Source of the DNA: SIG437 sp045648985 | Lineage (GTDB): Bacteria; Bacillota; Clostridia; UBA1381; UBA9506 | Direction: 5' to 3' | Assembly: GCA_045648985.1 (NCBI GenBank) | Contig: JAZROZ010000018.1 | Location: 1 to 61,083 of the forward strand | DNA: 61,083 nt | Shown here: one piece after another, positions 8,830 through 16,591 of the stretch | Layout of the letters: each line of letters opens with the position of its first letter | Numbering within the stretch: position 1 is the first letter of the stretch | Made by a program: the position numbers and the translations under genes | The notes under the pieces: model-generated | What the model was told of the DNA's origin: nothing | The model's input: only the letters and a program-made list of their open reading frames with translations | Database searches by the model: none

Positions 8830-9117
8830 ATGGGTGAAATTTCAACTGCTTTTGTTACAATCTTAGGTATGGGAACAACGTTTTTCGGCCTCATCTGTAT
8901 TATCATTTTATCGCTCGTTATGAGCTTTTTCTGCAGAATTGGTAAAAGAACAGAAACAAATGAAAAATCAACTGTTCAGTCTACAGTTAATACTCCGAAA
9001 GCAAACACACAAATTGCCAATAAAGGAGAATTTGTTGCAGCTATCTCGGCAGCAATCGCTGAAGATATGGGAACAGACATTTCTGCAATCAGAATTTTAT
9101 CTATCAAAAAGATATGA
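8830..9117 (+). CDS. oadG: Sodium-pump decarboxylase gamma subunit (OadG family)
   Basis: A 95-residue protein with one N-terminal membrane helix (residues about 10-35, GTTFFGLICIIILSLVMSFF), a polar linker, and a short C-terminal domain (EFVAAISAAIAEDMGTDISAIRI). OadG/MmdD-type subunits anchor and assemble the membrane decarboxylase complex. The start chosen is the ATG after GGGAGG at 8813-8818; the reading frame is open upstream to 8722 but that part spans the promoter and leader dyad and is not coding. It is the first gene of a four-gene operon with the biotin carrier, beta and alpha subunits. OadG-type proteins diverge strongly, so the call relies on size, topology and position. Confidence 0.85.
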   Translation: MGEISTAFVTILGMGTTFFGLICIIILSLVMSFFCRIGKRTETNEKSTVQSTVNTPKANTQIANKGEFVAAISAAIAEDMGTDISAIRILSIKKI

Positions 9118-9179
9118 TAAAGCATTAGTAAAAAAAATATGAACGGAAAAATATTAATTTAAGAAAGAGGTAAAACTTT

Positions 9180-9545
9180 ATGAAAACTTATCGTGTAAAT
9201 GTAAACGGAACAACTTATGAAGTAACTTTAGAAGATATCACAGGTACAGGCGCTCAGGCTCCTGCTAGTGCTCAGGCTCCTGCTAGTGCTCCGGCACCTG
9301 CCGCTGCTGCTCCAGCTCCTGCTAGTGCAGGCGGTACAGAAATGAAAAGTCCAATGCCTGGAACAATTTTAAGTGTAAACGTAAAACCCGGTGACGCTGT
9401 TAAATCAGGTCAGGTTTTAATGGTTTTAGAAGCTATGAAGATGGAAAACGAAATTATGGCACCTTGCGATGGAACAATTTCTCAGGTGTTTGTAAATCAG
9501 GGTGCTACAGTTGAAAGTGGCACACTCCTTTGCACAATAGCGTAA
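9180..9545 (+). CDS. Biotin carrier protein of the decarboxylase complex
   Basis: A 121-residue biotinyl carrier subunit. The biotin acceptor is K87 in EAMKMEN, within the typical beta-barrel (MKSPMPGTILSVNVKPGD before it, PCDGTISQVFVNQGATV after it). Residues 26-52 form a flexible Ala/Pro linker, encoded by two nearly perfect tandem copies of an 18-base unit (from about 9251). The N-terminal 22 residues are a short beta segment (YRVNVNGTTYEVTLED) also seen in glutaconyl-CoA and methylmalonyl-CoA decarboxylase gamma subunits. The carrier shuttles CO2 from the alpha carboxyltransferase to the beta membrane subunit. Position between gamma and beta supports this. Confidence 0.95.
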   Translation: MKTYRVNVNGTTYEVTLEDITGTGAQAPASAQAPASAPAPAAAAPAPASAGGTEMKSPMPGTILSVNVKPGDAVKSGQVLMVLEAMKMENEIMAPCDGTISQVFVNQGATVESGTLLCTIA

Positions 9546-9581
9546 CTTTTCGCAGTATACTAAGAAAAGGAGTAAATAATT

Positions 9582-10748
9582 ATGGAAGCAATTTTAAACT
9601 TTTTAAACAGTACAGGCTTTTCTATGCTTTTTCAAGACCCAAGTGCTCTTGTTATGATTGCAATAGGCTGCGTGCTTTTATACTTAGCAATAGTAAAAAA
9701 ATTCGAACCGCTTCTTCTTTTACCAATCGCTTTTGGTATGATACTGACAAATCTTCCTGGAGCTAATCTGTATCACACAGAGCTTTACGAAGGCGGACAC
9801 GTTCACTGGGGCGAATTTTTTGAAACTGCAGGATTAATTGACTACCTTTATTTAGGTGTTAAGCTTGGTATATATCCATCACTTATTTTCCTGGGTGTTG
9901 GTGCGATGACAGACTTTGGTCCGCTTATTGCTAACCCTAAAAGCTTATTATTAGGTGCTGCAGCTCAGCTTGGTATTTTTACCACATTTATTGCTGCAAA
10001 AGAATTCTTAGGATTTACACCCAATGAAGCAAGCTCCATTGGTATCATCGGTGGCGCTGACGGTCCGACTGCAATCTTTGTAACATCAAAGCTTGCACCA
10101 GACCTTTTAGGCCCGATTGCCGTTGCTGCTTATTCATATATGGCGCTCGTTCCTGTAATTCAGCCACCTATTATGAAAGCTTTAACAACAAAAAAAGAAC
10201 GTATGATAGAAATGAAACAGCTCCGTGAGGTTTCAAGAACAGAAAAAATTGTATTCCCGATTGTTGTTACAGTATTTGTTTCACTTCTTCTCCCGTCAGC
10301 AGCTCCGCTTATCGGTGCTTTAATGCTTGGTAACTTAATGAAGGAATCAGGTGTTGTTGACAGAATCAGCAAAACAGCTCAGAACGAGCTTATGAATATT
10401 GTTACAATCTTCCTCGGAATTTCAGTTGGTGCAACTGCAACAGTTGAAGCATTCTTTAACTTAAAAACACTTGGAATACTTCTTTTAGGTGTTATCGCCT
10501 TTGGCTTCGGTACTGCAGGCGGTGTACTCTTAGCTAAGATTATGAATCTCTTTACAAAAGAGAAAATCAATCCGCTTATCGGTAGTGCAGGTGTTTCTGC
10601 AGTTCCAATGGCAGCAAGAGTTTCTCAGGTTGTCGGACAGAAAGAAAATCCTTCAAACTTCCTCTTGATGCACGCTATGGGACCGAATGTTGCGGGTGTT
10701 ATAGGCTCTGCTATTGCTGCAGGCGTATTCCTTTCACTCTTTAGTTAA
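9582..10748 (+). CDS. oadB: Na+-translocating decarboxylase beta subunit (OadB/GcdB/MmdB)
   Basis: A 388-residue polytopic membrane protein that decarboxylates carboxybiotin and exports Na+. Family hallmarks are FLGVGAMTDFGPLIANP (D111 in it), the re-entrant GIIGGADGPTAIF loop with D160, and the late GSAGVSAVPMAARVSQ and HAMGPNVAGVIGSAIAAG segments that line the Na+ path. Hydrophobic segments fill most of the chain. The start follows an AAGGAG site (9568-9573). Beta subunits are nearly the same whether the substrate is oxaloacetate, glutaconyl-CoA or methylmalonyl-CoA, so substrate is set by the neighbouring alpha gene. Confidence 0.95.
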   Translation: MEAILNFLNSTGFSMLFQDPSALVMIAIGCVLLYLAIVKKFEPLLLLPIAFGMILTNLPGANLYHTELYEGGHVHWGEFFETAGLIDYLYLGVKLGIYPSLIFLGVGAMTDFGPLIANPKSLLLGAAAQLGIFTTFIAAKEFLGFTPNEASSIGIIGGADGPTAIFVTSKLAPDLLGPIAVAAYSYMALVPVIQPPIMKALTTKKERMIEMKQLREVSRTEKIVFPIVVTVFVSLLLPSAAPLIGALMLGNLMKESGVVDRISKTAQNELMNIVTIFLGISVGATATVEAFFNLKTLGILLLGVIAFGFGTAGGVLLAKIMNLFTKEKINPLIGSAGVSAVPMAARVSQVVGQKENPSNFLLMHAMGPNVAGVIGSAIAAGVFLSLFS

Positions 10749-10780
10749 TTAATTACAAATCAGAAAGGCAAGGAAATAAA

Positions 10781-12184
10781 ATGGCTAAATTGCAAATTAC
10801 AGATACAATTCTAAGAGATGCCCATCAGTCACAGGCAGCAACTCGTATGAGAGTTGAAGATATGCTTCCTGCCTGCGAAATCTTAGACAGCATTGGATAT
10901 TGGTCACTCGAGTGCTGGGGCGGTGCTACATTTGATTCATGTATGCGTTTTTTAAACGAAGACCCATGGGACAGATTAAGAAAGCTTAAAAAAGCTCTCC
11001 CGAAAACAAAACTTCAGATGTTATTAAGAGGTCAGAACTTATTAGGATACAAACATTATGCAGATGATGTTGTTGAACAGTTCTGCCGCAAGTCAATTGA
11101 AAACGGTATTGATGTAATCCGTATATTTGACGCGTTAAACGACCCTCGTAATATGGAAGCTGCTATGAAATATACTAAAAAGTACGGCGGTATTGTTGAA
11201 GCTGCTATCAGCTACACCGAAAGCCCTGTTCATAATATTGATTATTTCGTAATGCTGGCAAAAGAATTAGAGCAGATGGGTGCAGATGTTATTTGTATTA
11301 AGGATATGGCAAACCTCTTACTTCCTTATGATGCATATACCCTCGTTAAAAAACTTAAAGAAACAACTGACCTTCCAATACATCTGCATACTCACAACAC
11401 AACAGGTACAGGAGATATGACATACCTTATGGCTTGTCAGGCTGGTGTTGATATTGTTGACTGTGCACTTTCTCCTCTTGCTAACGGAACAGCACAGCCT
11501 GCAACAGAAGCACTCGTTGCAACACTTAAAGGTACTGAACGTGATACAGGTCTTGATTTAGGAAAATTATCAGAAGCTGCAACACACTTCAGAGGCGTTG
11601 CTCAAAAGCTTAAAGCTTCAGGCGATTTAGACCCGAAAGTTTTAAACGTTGACCCGAACACATTACTTTATCAGGTTCCAGGCGGTATGCTTTCAAACCT
11701 TTTATCTCAGTTAAAGCAAGCTAATGCTGAAGATAAATACTATGAAGTTTTAGCTGAAGTACCAAGAGTAAGAAAGGACTTTGGTTATCCTCCGCTTGTT
11801 ACTCCTACGAGCCAGATTGTTGGTTCACAGGCAGTTTTAAATGTATTAGCAGGCGAAAGATATAAGATGATAACAAAAGAGTCAAAAGGACTCCTTCGCG
11901 GTGAATACGGAAGACTACCTGCAGAAGTTAATGAGGAAGTAAGAAAGAAAGCAATTGGCGACGATGAAATCGTTACATGCCGTCCTGCTGACTTGCTCTC
12001 TCCTGAGCTTGATGGCTATAAGGAAGAGATTAAGGAAACAATGAAGCAGGAAGAAGACGTTTTAAGCTATGCTCTCTTCCCACAGGTTGCACCGAAATTC
12101 TTTGCTGCACGTGACAGAAAAATTGAAAGCGCAAAAGAAGAAAATGGCGTAAGAGAACTTTATGTTGAAGACGTTTCAATATAA
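10781..12184 (+). CDS. oadA: Oxaloacetate decarboxylase alpha subunit (carboxyltransferase without biotin domain)
   Basis: A 467-residue carboxyltransferase of the OadA/PycB type. It begins with DTILRDAHQSQAATR, has LLRGQNLLGYKHYADDVV, the metal-binding HLHTHNTTG strand end, and LANGTAQPATEAL. The C-terminal helical PYC_OADA domain (VPGGMLSNLLSQL, VTPTSQIVGSQAVLNV, RPADLLSPELD) is complete, but the biotinyl domain that E. coli-like alpha subunits carry at the end is absent; biotin is on the separate small protein encoded two genes upstream. The reaction would be oxaloacetate to pyruvate plus CO2, coupled to Na+ export. A split pyruvate carboxylase B subunit is less likely because no biotin carboxylase is nearby. 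A strong terminator follows. Confidence 0.92.
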   Translation: MAKLQITDTILRDAHQSQAATRMRVEDMLPACEILDSIGYWSLECWGGATFDSCMRFLNEDPWDRLRKLKKALPKTKLQMLLRGQNLLGYKHYADDVVEQFCRKSIENGIDVIRIFDALNDPRNMEAAMKYTKKYGGIVEAAISYTESPVHNIDYFVMLAKELEQMGADVICIKDMANLLLPYDAYTLVKKLKETTDLPIHLHTHNTTGTGDMTYLMACQAGVDIVDCALSPLANGTAQPATEALVATLKGTERDTGLDLGKLSEAATHFRGVAQKLKASGDLDPKVLNVDPNTLLYQVPGGMLSNLLSQLKQANAEDKYYEVLAEVPRVRKDFGYPPLVTPTSQIVGSQAVLNVLAGERYKMITKESKGLLRGEYGRLPAEVNEEVRKKAIGDDEIVTCRPADLLSPELDGYKEEIKETMKQEEDVLSYALFPQVAPKFFAARDRKIESAKEENGVRELYVEDVSI

Positions 12185-12201
12185 ATAATAAATAGAAATT
12201 C

Positions 12202-12241
12202 ATAATAAAAGAGCTGTAATTTTTTACAGCTCTTTTATTAT
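12202..12241 (+). terminator. Rho-independent terminator of the decarboxylase operon
   Basis: Perfect 18-bp arms (12202-12219 and 12224-12241) containing AAAAGAGCTGTAA and its complement, with a four-T loop and a T-rich 3' arm. Confidence 0.9.
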
Positions 12242-12263
12242 GAGAGAATATGTAAAAATAAAC

Positions 12264-12292
12264 TTGCATTATATGTAACATTATGCTATAAT
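12264..12292 (+). promoter_or_regulatory. Sigma-A promoter of the amino acid ABC transporter operon
   Basis: TTGCAT (12264-12269), 17-base spacer, TATAAT (12287-12292), with TGC before the -10 (extended -10). The GTG start of the permease is 43 bases downstream, after GAGGT at 12324-12328. Confidence 0.75.
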
Positions 12293-12334
12293 ACATTTGT
12301 TGTTTTTATAATAATAATGAAATGAGGTCAGTTC

Positions 12335-13021
12335 GTGAGCTGGTTTGAAGATTTTGCAAGTACGTTTTATAAATGTTTTATAAAAGATAATAGATACAAG
12401 TTCTTAGTTGACGGTATTGGTGTGACTATTAAAGTATCTCTTTTAGCTGTAGCTATCGGTATTTTAATAGGTCTTGTGATTGCTCTTTGCAATCTTTCCA
12501 AAAACAAATTTTTAAATGCCATAGGTAAAATTTATACTGACGTAATAAGAGGAACACCATCTGTTACACAGCTTATGATAATTTACTTCGTTGTTTTTGC
12601 AACTGTAAACTGGGAAAAGTGGATTATTGCATCCATTGCCTTTGGTATAAATTCAGGTGCATACGTTTCCGAAATTATCAGGGCAGGTATTCAGTCTATC
12701 GATATCGGACAAACAGAAGCAGGTCGTTCTTTAGGACTTAGTGCCACCAAAACAATGTTTTATATTGTAATTCCGCAGGCGGTTAAAAATATTTTCCCTG
12801 CACTCTGCAACGAGTTTATCGTGCTTATCAAGGAAACTGCTATTGTAGGTTATGTTGGCTTAGTTGATATTCAAAAAGCAGGCGATTTTATTAAGAGTGC
12901 AACCTTTGAAGCGTTTATGCCGCTCATTGCTACTGCTATTATATACTTTGTATTAATTAAAATACTTACACTTGTTCTTGGTCGAATTGAGGTAGCTCTC
13001 AGGAAATCAGAAGCAAGATAA
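12335..13021 (+). CDS. Amino acid ABC transporter permease (HisM/GlnP type)
   Basis: A 228-residue permease of the polar amino acid uptake family. The N terminus has the VDGIGVTIKVSLLAVAIGI helix, followed by DVIRGTPSVTQLMIIYF, and the cytoplasmic EAA-type loop EAGRSLGLSATKTMFYIVIPQA that docks with the ATPase. About five membrane helices are visible. The start is GTG; no in-frame ATG lies near the GAGGT site. One permease gene is present, so it probably forms a homodimer with the ATPase and binding protein encoded next. The system is of the Gln/Arg/cystine kind; the substrate cannot be fixed by sequence. Confidence 0.93.
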   Translation: MSWFEDFASTFYKCFIKDNRYKFLVDGIGVTIKVSLLAVAIGILIGLVIALCNLSKNKFLNAIGKIYTDVIRGTPSVTQLMIIYFVVFATVNWEKWIIASIAFGINSGAYVSEIIRAGIQSIDIGQTEAGRSLGLSATKTMFYIVIPQAVKNIFPALCNEFIVLIKETAIVGYVGLVDIQKAGDFIKSATFEAFMPLIATAIIYFVLIKILTLVLGRIEVALRKSEAR

Positions 13022-13032
13022 GGAGAGTAAAA

Positions 13033-13755
13033 ATGATTAAAGTTAAAAATTTACATAAAAGCTTTGGAAATCTCAATGTCCTTTGCGGCATTGATGAAAA
13101 TATCAAAAAAGGTGAAGTCGTTGTTGTTATCGGTCCGTCAGGTTCAGGTAAAAGTACTTTTCTGAGATGTCTTAATCTTCTTGAAAGACCAACAGATGGC
13201 GAAATTTATATTGACGACGAGCTTATAAACACTCCAAAAGCTGATGTTAACAAGATTAGACAGAAAATGGGAATGGTTTTTCAGCACTTTAATCTGTTTC
13301 CGCATCTTACGATTATGGGTAATATCACATTAGCTCCGATTAAGCTTAAGAAAATGACTAAAGAAGAAGCCATTAAAAAAGGTCAGGAGCTTTTGGAAAG
13401 GGTTGGTCTTGCAGACAAAGCAAATGCCTACCCTGCTCAGCTCTCAGGCGGCCAGAAGCAGAGAGTTGCTATTGCAAGAGCAGTTGCGATGAATCCTGAA
13501 ATTATGCTCTTTGACGAACCAACTTCTGCATTAGATCCTGAAATGGTCGGCGAAGTGTTAGACGTTATGAAAGATTTAGCTAATTCAGGAATGACAATGG
13601 TCGTTGTTACTCATGAAATGGGATTTGCAAGGGAAGTAGGCACAAGAGTATTATTTATGGATCAGGGCATCGTTGTTGAACAAGGCACGCCCGATGAAAT
13701 TTTTTCTAATCCTCAAAATGAAAGAACACAGAATTTTTTAAGTAAAGTATTATAG
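13033..13755 (+). CDS. Amino acid ABC transporter ATP-binding protein (GlnQ/HisP type)
   Basis: A 240-residue ATPase with Walker A GPSGSGKST near residue 34, Q-loop MVFQHFNLFPHLT, signature LSGGQKQRVAIARA, Walker B IMLFDEPTSALDPEM, D-loop and the switch histidine in VVTHEMGFARE. Length and motifs are those of polar amino acid importers. It lies 11 bases after the permease gene and shares its promoter. It ends in TAG, which is followed by a small hairpin at 13756-13773 that separates it from the binding protein gene. Confidence 0.95.
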   Translation: MIKVKNLHKSFGNLNVLCGIDENIKKGEVVVVIGPSGSGKSTFLRCLNLLERPTDGEIYIDDELINTPKADVNKIRQKMGMVFQHFNLFPHLTIMGNITLAPIKLKKMTKEEAIKKGQELLERVGLADKANAYPAQLSGGQKQRVAIARAVAMNPEIMLFDEPTSALDPEMVGEVLDVMKDLANSGMTMVVVTHEMGFAREVGTRVLFMDQGIVVEQGTPDEIFSNPQNERTQNFLSKVL

Positions 13756-13773
13756 TAAAGGCTAAAGCCTTTA
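13756..13773 (+). promoter_or_regulatory. Short intercistronic hairpin before the binding protein gene
   Basis: TAAAGGC (13756-13762) and GCCTTTA (13767-13773) pair around a TAAA loop, followed by TTAAATT. Such hairpins often stabilise or attenuate transcripts so that the binding protein is made in excess of membrane parts. The effect here is inferred. Confidence 0.45.
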
Positions 13774-13812
13774 TTAAATTTATAAAATTTATATTAAAAG
13801 GAGTAAATGAAA

Positions 13813-14589
13813 ATGAAGAAACTCACAAAAATTTTAGCTCTTTTATTATCAGTAATGATGATTGCAACAATGTTTGCAGCTTGTGGTAATGAAACAGCAG
13901 AAGAAAACGCAGAAGTAGCAGAAATCGTGTTTGGTACAAACGCAGAATTCCCTCCGTTTGAATTCGTTACAACAGAAGGTGTTATCGGCGAATTCGATGG
14001 TATTGACATGGCGATTGCAGACCAGATTGCTAAAGAAAACGGCATGACAGCCAAAATCGAAAACATGGAATTCGATTCACTCTTAGTAGCTCTTCAGAAT
14101 GGTCAGGTTGATGCAGTTATCGCAGGTATGACAGTTACAGAAGAAAGAGCTTTAACAGTTGACTTCTCTACACCTTACTATCAGGCTACACAGGTTATGA
14201 TTGTTAAAGAAGATTCAGCTATCGAAAAGGCTGCTGATATGGCAGACAAGAAGATTGCCGTAATTCAGGGTTACACAGGCGAAACTTGTGTGAGTGAAAT
14301 GGGTTATGAATATATCTCGTTCAAAAAAGGCACAGACGCTATCATGGAACTTGTTAACGGAAAAGCAGACGTTGTTGTAATCGACTCTGCTACAGCGGGC
14401 AAATATGTTGCTGACAACGAAGGTCTTAAGATTGTTGAAGATGCTGAAGCTTTCGCATCTGAAGAATATGCTATCGCAGTTGCTAAAGACAACACAGAGC
14501 TTTTAGACAAAATCAACGCTTCAGTTGAAGAGATGCTTGCTGACGGCACAGTTTCAGAACTTGCTGCAAAATACGCAGTAGCTGAATAA
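13813..14589 (+). CDS. Amino acid ABC transporter substrate-binding lipoprotein
   Basis: A type II periplasmic-binding-fold protein (SBP_bac_3) of 258 residues from the chosen start. The signal peptide has a KK-x-x-x-K n-region, a hydrophobic core, and lipobox MFAAC with the lipidated cysteine at residue 24. After it come FGTNAEFPPFEF, FDGIDMAIADQIAKENG, FDSLLVALQNGQVDAVIAGMT and VDFSTPYYQATQ, the usual ligand-cleft segments. An ATG at 13807 is only 3 bases from the AAGGAG (13798-13803), while 13813 is 9 bases away, so 13813 is preferred. The protein would be anchored outside the membrane by Lgt. A perfect palindromic terminator follows at 14604. Confidence 0.94.
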   Translation: MKKLTKILALLLSVMMIATMFAACGNETAEENAEVAEIVFGTNAEFPPFEFVTTEGVIGEFDGIDMAIADQIAKENGMTAKIENMEFDSLLVALQNGQVDAVIAGMTVTEERALTVDFSTPYYQATQVMIVKEDSAIEKAADMADKKIAVIQGYTGETCVSEMGYEYISFKKGTDAIMELVNGKADVVVIDSATAGKYVADNEGLKIVEDAEAFASEEYAIAVAKDNTELLDKINASVEEMLADGTVSELAAKYAVAE

Positions 14590-14603
14590 TAGTTAACACT
14601 ATT

Positions 14604-14647
14604 AAAGAGGCTGTAGCAAAATGATATCATTTTGCTACAGCCTCTTT
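14604..14647 (+). terminator. Long palindromic terminator-like hairpin after the ABC operon
   Basis: A perfect 44-base palindrome (arms of 22) that begins AAAGAGGCTGTAGC. The 15-base core GGCTGTAGCAAAATG reappears, inverted, at 14893-14907, so the hairpin is also one edge of the structured repeat described for 14609-14907. Confidence 0.7.
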
Positions 14648-14907
14648 TGGGCTGGACGGAAAATAGTGCAGATTGGACAAACTGAGCGAAAGTAAAGCGT
14701 AGCGTTACTTTCGGTTACCCGAAGGCGTACGACGGTACGTCGAGAGGCGAAGTTTGTTCAAAACACAAGGCAATAAAACCGAAGAAATTCGCAATTTGCG
14801 AATTTCTTCCTTTATTTTTATCTTGTTTTTCACTTGTCGTTAGAGTGTAAAAGGCCTTATTTTGAGTTTTCTTTGCCTTGTGTGGTTGCGCACATTTTGC
14901 TACAGCC
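14609..14907. repeat. Structured intergenic repeat with 15-bp terminal inverted repeats
   Basis: About 300 bases without a gene, bounded by GGCTGTAGCAAAATG (14609-14623) and its exact complement (14893-14907). Inside are nested complementary pairs: GGACAAACT (14675-14683) with AGTTTGTTC (14751-14759); GAAAGTAA (14688-14695) with TTACTTTC (14705-14712); GAAGAAATTCGCAA (14781-14794) with its complement (14796-14809); CACAAGGCAA (14764-14773) with TTGCCTTGTG (14873-14882). No ORF with a ribosome binding site is seen. This looks like a small non-autonomous element or a multibranched RNA; no flanking target duplication was identified. Confidence 0.6.
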
Positions 14908-14915
14908 CCTTATTT

Positions 14916-15395
14916 TTATTCTACTATAATATCAGATACATTTACTTTTACTACTTTATTCAAATCGGCATATGAAAGCTCCACCTGATAGCCGATTTTA
15001 CCTGCACTAAAAACGATTGTATCAAAGTCTTCTGCAGTTTTATGGATTGTTGTGACAAACGGCTTTTTCATACCTATCGGTGAACATCCGCCGTGAACGT
15101 ATCCCGTTAGCGGCAGAAGTTCTTTTGATTTTATCATCGCTATACTCTTTTCGCCTACTGCTTTTGCAGCTTTCTTTAAATCAAGCTCCTTTCGAACAGG
15201 AATCATAAATACATAGTTCGTTTTAGATGCTCCTACTGTTACGAGTGTTTTAAAAACGTGATTTTCGTCAAGGCTTAAAATTTTAGCAAGCTCTACTCCG
15301 CTGACTGCCACGTCCGTTTCAAAAAAATAGCTTTTATACTCAATTTTCTTTTGGTCTAAAATTCTCATTACATTTGTTTTATCTTGTTTTTTCAT
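14916..15395 (-). CDS. ybaK: Aminoacyl-tRNA deacylase, YbaK/EbsC type
   Basis: A 159-residue YbaK-fold protein that hydrolyses mischarged tRNA, typically Cys-tRNA(Pro). Recognisable segments are the N-terminal MRILDQKKIEYKSYFFE, HVFKTLVTVG with the catalytic lysine, FMIPVRKELDLKKAAKAVG, and YVHGGCSPIGMKKPF, which carries the GxxSPxG core of the family. The gene starts 1 base downstream of the HD phosphohydrolase gene and is the last gene of a minus-strand operon (yfcE-like, coaX, HD, ybaK). Confidence 0.94.
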   Translation of the reverse strand: MKKQDKTNVMRILDQKKIEYKSYFFETDVAVSGVELAKILSLDENHVFKTLVTVGASKTNYVFMIPVRKELDLKKAAKAVGEKSIAMIKSKELLPLTGYVHGGCSPIGMKKPFVTTIHKTAEDFDTIVFSAGKIGYQVELSYADLNKVVKVNVSDIIVE

Positions 15396-15396
15396 A

Positions 15397-16590
15397 TTAC
15401 TCTACGTCCTTAAAATATGAAATATACGAAATGGTATCATCTTTTGGGAAAAAGTGTTCGTACAAATCAATAAAATAATCATCTGTCATACTTGCGATAA
15501 AGTCTGTTACAATTTGATTTAATTCAGTCGCTTCGAGATAATTATATCCCTTATTAAAGCGGTTTAAATGGTTTAAAAACTCAATGTGGTGTTTATATAT
15601 AACGGAATTCTTATCCATCGCTTTTATGTCACATAAAAGCTTTTCATACATCTTTTCAAACATAGGATTAATGATTTTTGCAAGTTTTTTTCCTACTTCA
15701 TCGCTTTTATAGATATATTCATAATTATCGCGTTTTGCTTTTGTGAGTGCTTCAAAATAGTCATCATCCATTTTGATATAATTTTTTCCATAGCTGTTCT
15801 CTACAATGTTTACAATCAGATTATTAATCATTGCAGCATTGAAGTTGCCGATTACACCTGTTTCAAATATATCTTCTGTTTCAATGATTCGTGTTTTTTT
15901 CGCATCCTGACGGTCTTTTCCGATATATGCTATGATATCGCAAATTCTAACAACACAGCCTTCCATAGTTGAGGGAATAAGGTGAGCAGAAGCATTCTTC
16001 TCTTTATAGCAATCTTCAAATATCTTGTCAAAATCATCAAAGTCTTTAAGCTTTGATGGTTTATATTCCTTTAATTCAAGTTCGCCGTTATGACATAAAA
16101 TTCCGTCTAAAGTCTGCAGACTTATGTTATAATTAAAAATTCTGTCAAGTACACGGACACTGTGAACGTTATGATTAAAAAATCTACCTGTGTGTGAGTT
16201 ATAGATTGCGCTTAAAATATCTTCTCCCGCATGACCGAAAGGAGTGTGGCCTATGTCGTGGCCTAAGGCTATCGCCTCAATCAAGTCTAGGTCTAAGCCC
16301 AGTAGTGCTCCAATATTTCTTGCTATTCTTGAAACTATCTGCACGTGCAGAGCACGACGGGAAATATCATCATTTTTATAAAAAGAAAAAACCTGAGTTT
16401 TATCCGTATAACGATTATAATACGGACAATGAATTATTTTTTCAACATCACGAACAAAGGCAGGGCGATGAAGATTTGCTCTGTCTTTTTCAGGATTTCT
16501 TCTTATGGCAGGGTCAAAAACACCTTCCATATTTCTATCTCTTAATATTCTATTTTTAATATCTTCGGATAAGTTATGATATTTTACCAT
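15397..16590 (-). CDS. HD-domain phosphohydrolase (dGTPase-like)
   Basis: A 397-residue protein of the deoxyguanosinetriphosphate triphosphohydrolase-like group. The first metal histidine lies in the QIVSRIARNIG region, the HD pair is in ALGHDIGHTPFGHAGE, and the distal aspartate in RICDIIAYIGKDRQDA. The N-terminal RNPEKDRANLHRPAFVRDVEKI resembles the R-x-x-D-R-D-R start of dGTPases but in a diverged form. It may hydrolyse dNTPs and so balance precursor pools; substrate is not certain. The start is 1 base after the coaX stop, implying coupling with coaX. Confidence 0.87.
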   Translation of the reverse strand: MVKYHNLSEDIKNRILRDRNMEGVFDPAIRRNPEKDRANLHRPAFVRDVEKIIHCPYYNRYTDKTQVFSFYKNDDISRRALHVQIVSRIARNIGALLGLDLDLIEAIALGHDIGHTPFGHAGEDILSAIYNSHTGRFFNHNVHSVRVLDRIFNYNISLQTLDGILCHNGELELKEYKPSKLKDFDDFDKIFEDCYKEKNASAHLIPSTMEGCVVRICDIIAYIGKDRQDAKKTRIIETEDIFETGVIGNFNAAMINNLIVNIVENSYGKNYIKMDDDYFEALTKAKRDNYEYIYKSDEVGKKLAKIINPMFEKMYEKLLCDIKAMDKNSVIYKHHIEFLNHLNRFNKGYNYLEATELNQIVTDFIASMTDDYFIDLYEHFFPKDDTISYISYFKDVE

Positions 16591-16591
16591 A

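Noticed and set aside
9245..9330. Tandem 18-base repeats as a possible CRISPR or minisatellite
   Set aside because: They are in frame and encode the Ala/Pro linker of the biotin carrier; only about two units exist. No CRISPR array was found anywhere.
10160..10570. Minus-strand ORFs inside the decarboxylase beta gene
   Set aside because: Shadows of a conserved membrane protein gene; no ribosome binding sites.
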